NCBI GenBank assembly: GCA_001642005.1
Contig: LWCA01000472.1
Coordinates: 4,499 to 26,535 of the forward strand
Direction of reading: 5' to 3'
Length of the DNA stretch: 22,037 nucleotides
Origin: Intoshia linei
Taxonomy: Eukaryota > Orthonectida > Rhopaluridae
Position 1 is the stretch's first letter. The number at the start of each line of letters is the position of its first letter. The notes below the pieces were generated by a model. It worked only from the letters and a program-made list of their open reading frames with translations. It was not told the DNA's origin and did not search any database. This document shows positions 1 to 8,700 of the stretch, one piece after another. The position numbers and the translations under genes were made by a program.

Positions 1-328
1 TATTATTGCATAAAACGTGAAAAGTAAATGCACTGAGGTTTTTCGGTTTCATCTGCATCATTACGACAAATAAAACCAAATTCTAAGTAATTGTTATTTC
101 ATTGTCTTCTTTTAGATATCCTTAGAAAAGGTTAAAAACTATGATAATTTATATATTAAAATACATAATTTGTAAATCTTAAAAAGTTGAAAAAACAAAA
201 TTAATTTGATTATTAAATGATTGTGAATAAATTCAATGAGCGTTAGTTATTTAATTAACTTAATAAGTATTAACAAGATGAAATTATGTCTTATATCTAA
301 TTTTTTTGTTAATAATAATCATATTAAT
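1..328. other. AT-rich DNA, no gene seen
   Basis: No open frame with coding character. Mostly TTAATTAA-type low-complexity sequence; nothing recognisable. Confidence 0.6.
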
Positions 329-478
329 TATGTAATTTAACTCATTTAGAAAAAACATTAATTAATTAATTTTTAACTAACTATTATATTAATTAAAATT
401 AAAAATTAATTAAAAAAAACTGAAAATAGCTCTGTGCATCCCAAAAATTGATTATGCACCCCCGGTTTACTACCACTG
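329..478. mobile_element. hAT-like non-autonomous element, copy 1 (right end)
   Basis: The segment ends at 478 with ACTACCACTG; read on the minus strand this is CAGTGGTAGTAAACCGGGGG, of the CAGTGGT type seen in hAT termini. It shares ATTTAACTCATTTAGAAAA and CTCTGTGCATCCCAAAAATT with a second copy at 3122-3212. Copy 1 carries about 70 extra bases of TTAATTAA-rich sequence in the middle. The left terminus was not located. Confidence 0.5.
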
Positions 479-483
479 CTTTA

Positions 484-772
484 GGTGCACTATCAAAAGA
501 TCGTAAATCAAATGATCGTAAATGGTTTATGGTAATATATCGTAATATGGTTTGTAGGTATAATATGGTATCTTAATATTTCAGTTTTAACTTGGGTCTG
601 TAGTCTAAATTAAATGAACTAGTTAAGGTAACTATAACTAGTTAATGAATTATTTAATTTAAAATTAAACAAAATAAATACGATCTTTTGATTTACCATC
701 ATTTGAATTTACAAACTTTTGATTTACGATCATGTGATTTACGATATTGTAAACGGACACGATCTTTTACTT
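484..772. repeat. Inverted-repeat element built on GATCGTAAATC
   Basis: The left arm (about 490-530) contains AAAAGATCGTAAATCAAATG and a second GATCGTAAAT. The right arm (about 680-770) holds the complements: GATCTTTTGATTTACC, TTTTGATTTACGATC and GTGATTTACGAT. The arms face each other across an AT-rich centre, giving a potential large hairpin about 280 bp long. This is the structure of a foldback or MITE-type element with subterminal repeats. Superfamily unknown. Confidence 0.55.
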
Positions 773-1320
773 ATATAAAAATAAATATCTGTGAGTGTGT
801 TTCTCTGTGTGTTGCCGTTTGTTTAAACAATTGACAGTCGTATAATTCAAAAAACCTAATTTCTAATATATTTTTTTTTAGTACGTATTTTTATCTATTT
901 TTCAAATTCAGAATTTGTATCCTTCAGGGTGAAACACCCAATTTTCCCTATTGTATAAAAAAATTCAGCCCAAAAATTGAATAAAACATATATTCTGGGA
1001 TGTGTTTTAAAATTCATTAACATTGTTCTAAATCCTCCCCGTCAAAACCTACAAATTATCCTTGTATTATAAGGAAATATGTCCTAAAATTTTATAACAT
1101 ATAAATGCTGGGATTGTTTTAAAATCGTAAGAATTATAATAAAAGGCAACGTCAAAAAAGTGTATTTTTACGATCAAAACCCCAGATTACCTTTTTTGAG
1201 AAAATGAAAACTGTCATAGAAAGAAAATAAAGGTGAAATATTCAGCTAAAATTGTTGATATAATGGACCCAACAATTTTTTTCCGATCTTTCTGAAATGG
1301 TATCGTAATAAAGAATGGTC
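763..1320 (+). mobile_element. Helitron-like non-autonomous element, degenerate copy
   Basis: It starts TCTTTTACTTATATAA, followed by a GT-rich stretch (TGTGAGTGTGTTTCTCTGTG) and TTGTTTAAACAATTGACAGT. This order, an AT-rich TC start then a GT-rich tract, matches 5' ends of insect Helitrons as I know them, and matches the start of the copy at 1391. The interior has short repeated modules with CCTTCAGGGTGAAACACCC and CCTCCCCGTCAAAACC. No 3' end was found before the next copy. Confidence 0.45.
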
Positions 1321-1630
1321 ACCAATCATTTGCTTTGAAATGGAAAATTTAATATATTAATTATTGATATTAATATACATTGTATTATTATTTTTACTTA
1401 TATAATATGCTATGCGATTTTTGTATGTGAGTGTGAGTGTGTGTTCCACTTTATTTAAATAACTACCCGTCTTAGAATTTTATAAAGTCCACATTTCAAT
1501 TACAGTTTTTTCCAGGGGTGTTCGCAAAATAAATTTAAACCTCCCAAACTCACATCTGACGTATCAAAAACCCCTGTTGTCCCTCTTTTTGAAAATCAAA
1601 CGAGTTAAAGAATTTAAATAAAATATATAC

Positions 1631-1787
1631 GCTGATGCGAATTTTAAAATCATAAACATTATCATAAATTTAAAATGCTGATGCGGATTTTAAAATCATA
1701 AACATTATCATAAATTTAAATTTAAAAAAATACACTGATGCGGATTTTAAAATCATAAACATTATCATAAATTTAAATTTAAAAAAA
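1631..1787 (+). repeat. Tandem array, three copies of a 46-57 bp unit
   Basis: Three successive units begin CTGATGCG (1632, 1678, 1735) and continue TTTTAAAATCATAAACATTA and TCATAAATTTAAA. The third unit is longer because of an extra TTTAAAAAAA run. The array lies inside the Helitron-like copy. Confidence 0.8.
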
Positions 1788-2032
1788 TTATATTTTCATG
1801 GACAAAACCACAAATTCCCTTTCTTTTTTTTTTGAAAACAGCCCTAGAATTTCAAAAAATTTCAATTTGAATAAGTGACGACTTCACGGTCCAAAAAGCA
1901 TTTTAGTATACATATATTTTTTTTTCGAAATATTTTATTAAAACGAACAATGTGAAATAATTAACGGTCCAAAAATTAAAAAAAAAATTATTCTGATAGA
2001 GCTTATTCCAGTTGATATAAATACAAAAGTTT

Positions 2033-2158
2033 AACCTGAGAAATCTACGCATTCCCGATGAAAAATAATTTTTAATATATTATGAACCAATGTTCAACCC
2101 GAGAAATCTACGCATTCCCGATGAAAAATAATTCTTAATATATTATCAACCAATATTT
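2033..2158 (+). repeat. Tandem duplication, two copies of a 63-bp unit
   Basis: GAGAAATCTACGCATTCCCG and the following GATGAAAAATAATT, TTAATATATTAT and AACCAAT occur twice with a 63-bp period. The copies at 6480-6545 and (inverted) near 13490-13560 hold this unit only once, so the duplication arose in this copy. Confidence 0.8.
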
Positions 2159-2457
2159 TTCAAATATTTTGATTAAAATAAAAATTGAAAATGGTTATAT
2201 TGATCCTACAATTTCAAAAAAAATGTGCATTGAACGTGTACACATTTCCAATAAAGAAATATGGGTGACAATCTATATAATTCATTCCTTCGCAATTTTT
2301 AAATTTTAATTTAAATTATTAATTAAAGGATTGATAATGGTGAATAGTAGTATTTTTAAGTTAGATTTGAAACGTGAATGTATTTTTTAAGTATAATAAA
2401 AAAATGCCCTCGGCAGAGCTACTTCCAATTGTACGTAGTACATAGCAGTGAACCTAG

Positions 2458-3120
2458 TATATTATAGAATATATTATAAATGCAAACGTATTAATTTTCT
2501 ACACGTATAATTTACGTTTACTAATGTAATATTATTATGTATACGTAATTTTAGATTTTTCAAACGACATCAGTTATATTTAAGTACAACTATTTATAGT
2601 TTTGTACGTGCATAGTACATGATCTTGTTACAATACAAATTTAAATAAATCTAAATTTCAATGTTTATTCAAAATAGTCTTGATATATAAATAATTTGGA
2701 TAAAACAATATTTTCAAGTCCGAAGTTGTTTCGACGCCATAACTTATTATATTTTTTGATACTATTTAGTTTTGTAGTTTCTGTCTTAATTGAATTTGTA
2801 AACCAATGATTAGCGAAGCTTAAAATCAAAATTTATTTATTGTGAGTTTTAATGTATATTTTTAATTTTAATAAAAACGTTAATTATATTCCTTGGATTA
2901 ATATTTTACTAATGAAGAAGTTAAATAGATGTTTATAACAAACTTTGTTATTTTTATAATAAAGTAAATATTATTATTATCATTTTATTTTACGTTTAAT
3001 ATTATTATTTTATTATTTATTATTTTACGTTTACGTTTCATACATTACGCAATAATTTTTGGTGGTGAAATATCCCTAAAAAAACCTGGAGCATTGTCAA
3101 AGGCCAGATGGATGTCTCAC
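2458..3120. other. AT-rich DNA with TTA-rich simple sequence
   Basis: No gene is seen. From about 2960 to 3050 there are short runs of TTA/TTTA repeats interrupted by ACGTTT (TTTTACGTTTACGTTTCA). The remainder is unstructured. Confidence 0.55.
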
Positions 3121-3121
3121 N

Positions 3122-3212
3122 CAATTATGTAATTTCACTCATTTAGAAAAAAAATTGAAAATAGCTCTGTGCACCCCAAAAATTGATTATGCACCCCGGT
3201 TAAGAATTACTG
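3122..3212. mobile_element. hAT-like non-autonomous element, copy 2
   Basis: This repeats copy 1 (329-478) closely: CACTCATTTAGAAAA, then AAAATAGCTCTGTGCACCCC, AAAAATTGATTATGCACCCC and a terminus TTAAGAATTACTG, whose complement CAGTAATTCTTAACC fits hAT ends. The copy abuts an ambiguous base N at 3121, so its left side may be affected by an assembly problem. Confidence 0.5.
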
Positions 3213-3229
3213 CTGTATAGCTTTTCTTC

Positions 3230-4000
3230 TCGTGTATATTTTTGAATTGTTCAGAGAATTATCCTTATCTCACCAAAACCTGTTTCTATCTCAACATTTC
3301 ACTACACTTTTGAAAAATATTGATTGATAATATTATATCATTTAATTTTTTATGTGTTAATTGGATATAAATGTATCATCTGTAATTTTTAAAAAAAAAT
3401 ACTCTGGGTTTTGATCGTAAAAAGAACCTTTGTTTAGTTTGGCATTTATGATAATGCTTATCATTTTAAAAAGTATTCCAAAATTTATATTGTATACAAT
3501 TCTGGGTCTTTTTTGATTTTTACAAAAAACAGTAATTTGGGGTTATAATAAGATTTTTAAATTCAAAATTATCATAATATTAATGATTGTAAAGTGTTTT
3601 GCAGATTGTGTATTTTTATATTACTAGGACGGTTTTGAATTAAAAAAAAGAAAGAATTGTGGTTTTTTACCTTGAAGGACCCAATTTGTAAAAATGACCC
3701 CGAATTTATTTTTTTTTAAATTTTAGCGCAGATTTTATATTTAAAAAATTGTCTATTCGATTATTGACCATGCAGGACTCTCTTTCGGAAAATAAAATAT
3801 AAACATCACTCGCGAAAACCTGTATGGAATTTTAATTTTATAAATTATACGACCGTTAATTTTTTAAATAATCGGTTACATAACCCTCAATTTTATATAC
3901 AATTAAAGGATAATAAAGGGCAATGCTTGATTCAGTTAGTGATTTTTAAATTTTATAAAATGTCACTGAGTAATTCGCTAAATTTATGATTTAACAACAT
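3230..4000 (-). repeat. Degenerate Helitron-family body modules, inverted
   Basis: Modules such as TACTAGGACGGTTTTGAATT, AAAAGAAAGAATTGTGG and CCTTGAAGGACCC match, in the same orientation, the body of the inverted copy at 13757-13815 (CTAGGGCGGTTTTCATAAAA, TTGGGGTTTTGGCCCTGAAG). No termini were found; it is an old fragment. Confidence 0.4.
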
Positions 4001-5252
4001 ACAATATAGTTAGTTGGTAGTATCGAAATATGAATAAAATAATGAAAAATAATACATACCATCAATACCGACGTGAAAATTTTTTAAATTGAAGTAATTT
4101 TGATACAAAAAATTAATTAATTTGTTTAAAATTTTAGGATTTGTTTGAGTTCTGTAAAGTAATTTAAATACGTTTTTGAACATTCCATCGACATTTTCAT
4201 TTTTTGAATGTATAACAGCTTTAAAATACAGTATCTAATTAAATTTTTATGTTTACATTGTTGATTAATGTATTATTAGGTGCTTAACACATTGAAAAAT
4301 TTTAACTAAACTTTATGTTACATTTTTTTATTTTCAGCAGTTTTTTCTTAAAATCAGTAAAATCAATTAGCGAGAAATATCAAACATATATTGTCGTTTT
4401 TTAATAATGAAGCTGAACTTTATAAAAAATTGAATGTGGTGTTTGCTTTGATATTTACATGCAATTAATAAATAATTATTAGTTAATGAATGTGCTATAA
4501 TGTTATATTTATAATATCATATTGGGTGCGGCATGTTTACCCAGAATAATTTAAAATAAAGTCATCTATAATTATAGATTATAATATTATAATAAATAAA
4601 CCTAAAATTCTTTAATAAGGAAATTTGGGGTTTAGATTCATAGCCGTGGCCCTTTTATGACTGATAAAAGAAGATTCACAACATAATATAAGAATGCTTA
4701 TTGCTTTTATCATTAATTTTTAGATTACCAGTGAACCGTGTCAGAAATATTAATAATCTTGATGAAAAATTGAAATTTTTTCTTAACGTGAAGTAAAATT
4801 TTCCAAAAATGTAACACTTAATATTAGTATTCCTATTTATATTATAATGTTAAAATTACATTTCTATATATTGACGGACTAAAATATTTGTTTTTCAAAA
4901 TTTCGAGAATAAAGAGAGCAATTTTAAATTTATTTTGTATTATAAAGTTTGTACACTGATTGAATAAATTGAGAATTGCATTTAAATATATAATAAATAG
5001 GTCACCGAAATTATTTACTCAATTATTAGAATGCATAGATACATTAATGTTTTTATACCATAAAATTCATTAAATGGAACAATACTTTAATCACAAATTT
5101 CTAAAGTAATTTCTACGAAAAATATTTGTATTTTTTTTTATTAAAATTCAAATCAAGCAAACATGATTAACTTATTTTGATTAACGCGTATTTAGGTTTA
5201 TAATATTGGTTGAAAAGCTCTCAGACAGTTGCTTCTTGATAACGCAATAAAA
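4001..5252. other. AT-rich DNA, nothing recognised
   Basis: No coding stretch, tRNA or clear repeat was seen. Slightly richer spots (ATTGGGTGCGGCATGTTTAC near 4523; CATAGCCGTGGCCC near 4640) may be transposon remnants. Confidence 0.5.
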
Positions 5253-5594
5253 AATTTATGTCTCTAGTGTCAATTTTCTTGGTGGACCAAATGTGAAAAA
5301 ACTATTATGCGGGCTGCACAAAAAAATCTTATTCAAAACATTGTTAAAACTAACAGTTTTAATTAATTTATAATACTTTTAATTCATAAAATGAAATAAT
5401 ATAAATATTAATAATAGCAACAATAATAATGGAATAACTGTACAATTATTTTAAAATTGTAATTATGAATAAATGAATCATGAAAAATATATGAAAAACC
5501 TGTAAAAAAAGAAATATGTATAAAAAATTGTTATAAAAATTAATATTATAACGGAAATTCCACAATTGAGGGCGGGCCGCATAATTGATACCCC
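5253..5594. mobile_element. hAT-like MITE downstream of the Ig tail exon
   Basis: The right end at about 5594 reads GGGCCGCATAATTGATACCCCTG, whose complement starts CAGGGGTATC, a common hAT terminus, followed by CTCTAGAC. The left side shows CTCTAGTG then TCAATTTTCTTGGTGGACC and TTATGCGGGCTGCAC, a diverged counterpart. CTCTAGTG versus CTCTAGAC may be the remains of an 8-bp target duplication (6 of 8 match, and near the nTCTAGAn preference of hATs). There is no coding capacity. Confidence 0.55.
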
Positions 5595-5687
5595 TGCTCT
5601 AGACACAAACATAAATAATGTAGATAGTATTTTAAAAATCAAATAATAAAATAAAATAAAATTCGAATAAGTTACTAAGAAACATAA

Positions 5688-5769
5688 TTAATTTGTAGTT
5701 TTGGAAGAATACATTTGTGGTGTATTATTCATTTTCGGTGGCTTCGAGTTTGGTAGGTTCGATTGTGCT
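5688..5769 (-). CDS. Candidate last exon of the Ig gene: short cytoplasmic tail
   Basis: A strong acceptor with a pyrimidine-rich run (TTTCATTTGTCTGCACTAG|) stands before 5769. Read in phase 2, the only phase offered by the plausible donors at the end of exon d, it codes for 26 residues beginning AQSNLPNSKPPK, rich in Pro, Asn and Lys, and ending in TAA at 5690-5688. The area is less AT-rich than its surroundings. All three frames are open at first: phase 0 gives 14 residues ending EATENE and phase 1 gives a short basic peptide. The assignment therefore rests on phase matching and acceptor quality, not on homology. It lies only about 60 nt beyond the poly(A) signal of the UQCC4-like gene. No canonical AATAAA was found close downstream. 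Confidence 0.42.
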
Positions 5770-8700
5770 CTAGTGCAGACAAATGAAATATATTAATATG
5801 TAAATTAAGTCAAACGTTGAAAAAATTTATTTAAAAAACATAATACATCAATTTTAATAAAATATTTACAAATTTTATGATATTAACCATTTAAAGCCGC
5901 ATTAATCCCATATTTCATCCAAAAGAACATCCAATTTATTTGGTTTTCTTAAATATGCAAAATAAATAATCATTGCCGCGAACGAACCCACTACAATATA
6001 ACGGCTATAATCGGGTTCCGCAAATTGCCTGTCAAATGTATCTACAGATGTCCATTTACTTGCATAACTTTCTGAGAATTTTATTGGTGTATCAAAATTG
6101 TCAATTTTTAATTTTTCTGTAGATTTATTACGAATTTGTCTAAAAATTAATATTTAGATTAAATTTAATATCAATGATTTAATTACTGTAATGATAAATA
6201 AAACATAACACTAAGAAATTAACTTTTAAAATAAAAAACGTAACAATGTTTTGATAACGTTTATTTTAAAAATTAAAATTGATTTGGAATTAACTGATAA
6301 TGTAGTGGCTTAGAATTTTATAAAGTCAAGATTTTAATTACAGTTTTTTAAATACACATTTTAAATACAGGACGTATAATAACATAAATTTCAACCTCCC
6401 AATTTCACATCTAAAGGATCAAAAACCCCTGTTGTCCCTCTTTTTAAAAATCAAACGAGTTGATATAAATAAAAAAGTTCAACCCTCGAAATCTACGCAT
6501 TACCGATAAAAAATAATTTTTAATATATTATCAACCAATATTTTTTAAATATTTCGATTAAAATAAAAATTGAAAATGTAAATATTGATCCTACAATTTC
6601 AAAAAAATGTGCAGTGAACGTCTACACATTTCCAATAAAGAAATATGAATAAAAATCTATATAATTCATTCCTTCGCAATTTTTAAATTTCAAATTCTCA
6701 TTTTCAAAACATTTTGAATAAAATTTAAATAAAAACTACAACAGCGAAACTAAAAGTAATACAACTTTGTTAATATCATTTTTATATTTATTACAATCCT
6801 TTGAAATTTTGGCATTTTTGAGTATTTATTAAATTGATATTGAATATATATCATCACATTGAAAATGACAAAATAGGTTTATATAATTTCATTTTTTCTG
6901 GAATTTATGCTATTTATGACAATTTTTAGAATTATACTGTTTTTACTTTATTTTTAATATTATACACACATTCTGTCTAATAAATTAAAAAGTTTTAACT
7001 TTATTTTTAATATTATACACACATTCTGTCTAATAAATTAAAAAAATGGGATAATTGTTTTTAAAATTTTTTACGCAATAGCAATGTAATAAACAAAAAA
7101 TTAAGATCTAATAATTCACTTTAAAGTAAAAAGTAATGTAATATGATGGTTCAACCTGAAACAAATTTGGAAACCACTTCTTTAAAGGATTGATAATAGT
7201 GAATAGTAGGATTTTTAAGTTAGATTGTAAATTTATTTTTTGGTAGTATAAAAATGTTCCCTCGGTAGAACTAGGCTACGGGGATTGATAATAGTGAATA
7301 GTAGAATTTTTAAGTTAGATTTTCAACGTGAATTTTTTGATATAATAAAAATTGCCTTCAGCAGAGATACGTGCTATTTGTACGTAGTACATAACAGTCA
7401 ACCTAATCATGTATAAAAATAAATATGTTTATTATTATATGAAAAAAAATTACACTATATTACTTCTTATAATCGTTATCGATCTTTTCAACATTTCTTA
7501 GATTGTAAAAGTAAGTTTATTTATAATTATGATTATAAATTTATTGACATTCTGAATCTAAATATACATCCGTATAATACGGACCTTATTTTGGAAATTT
7601 TGAGTTTATATAAGAAAGAATAAGTTTGATTTGTGTTAAATTTCTGCATGCTGTATGTTATGTTTTTGCCTAGCCTCACATTGGCACTTTTTTATTGATA
7701 TCACTGATTAATAACTCTAATAATAATATAGCTGACTAATAATAACTGACTGATAATTTTTCAATTTTGTATTTATAACTTTTATTAACAAATAAGAGTA
7801 AATGATAAATGTGAGATTGTGATTTCATGTAATTTTGTAGTAGCCCTATATTTATGAAAAATCATATATGATAAATAATTTTTAAATAACTTTTAAACAT
7901 ACTTTTATAATTTTTAAATTATGCCCTCACTGTTCCATTCGTCAATAATTGACCGTTTTCACGACAATAAGGTTTGTTTTCACTCATCGCTTGCCTATTA
8001 TGATATTATAATAATTAAATAATTAAATTTTCAGTGTTAGTATAATAGTTTTATATTATAGTAAAGATAAAATGTAAAAATATAAGATTTTGTCATTGAA
8101 ATTGATCATAATGTTTATAATTTTAAAATATTTATCAGATTTTGTATTTTTGATAATTCTAGGACTTGTTTAAATTTAAAAAAAGGGATAATTGACGTTT
8201 TTGACATTGAAAGACTACATTTCTGAAAATGAAATTTGGAATAAAACATTACACTCGCAAAACTGAATAGGAGTATGAAATTATGAATATAAAACTCGAC
8301 TCCTCTTATTTTCTTAAATAAACTGGAATAAATAAATAAACAGACTTACATTTTTAACTAATTAATTAATTACTTTGTATATGTAACGATAATATAAAAC
8401 AATAGTACTTAAGGTGGACTACATGCTATATTTAAATAATATTAAAAAATGATAATTTTAAACACAGGGTGCACAAACTTTCCATCAATTCAACCGCAGA
8501 ACTACTTTACTCATTGATACTAGGGCCGCCCAAAATTTAATTTGACTTTGAGAGTTAAAATTTATTTTAAAAAAGATGGCAAAGTCAAAAATGTAACATT
8601 TTAATAAAAATATTTCCCTTGAATTTGAATTGAAATGATATATTTCATTATGATTACATGGATTGCCAACGGCCGCATGCAACCATAAGGCCGCAGGTTG

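Larger units (their letters stand above)
1391..2457 (+). mobile_element. Helitron-like non-autonomous element, most complete copy
   Basis: The 5' part reads TTTTTACTTATATAATATGC followed by GTATGTGAGTGTGAGTGTGT and CCACTTTATTTAAATAAC. The 3' part is GCCCTCGGCAGAGCTAC, then GTACGTAGTAC (a small palindrome), then AACCTAG followed by T. A CTRR terminus followed by T, with a hairpin-like motif 10-15 nt inside and no terminal inverted repeats or target duplication, is the Helitron pattern. The body contains two tandem arrays (1631-1787 and 2033-2158). No Rep/helicase coding is present, so the copy is non-autonomous. Confidence 0.55.
6300..7406 (+). mobile_element. Helitron-like element inside the UQCC4-like intron (5'-truncated)
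   Basis: From GGCTTAGAATTTTATAAAGT onward it follows the 1391-2457 copy: AAAAACCCCTGTTGTCCCTC, AAATCTACGCATTACCG, ACACATTTCCAATAAAGAAA and TTCATTCCTTCGCAATTTTT. It ends GTACGTAGTACATAACAGTC then AACCTAA followed by T, a CTRR end. The GT-rich 5' start is absent. It occupies most of the 1.3-kb intron (6140-7453) of the nested gene and ends about 48 bp from the donor. Confidence 0.55.

Noticed and set aside
7560-7720. About 50-codon minus-strand open frame near 7700 as a further tail exon of the Ig gene
   Set aside because: No domain or clear acceptor, and GGCTAGGCAAAAACATAACA looks like repeat sequence.
8485-8682. 65-residue minus-strand open frame
   Set aside because: It lies wholly inside a hAT-like MITE with both ends visible and has no splice sites or domain.
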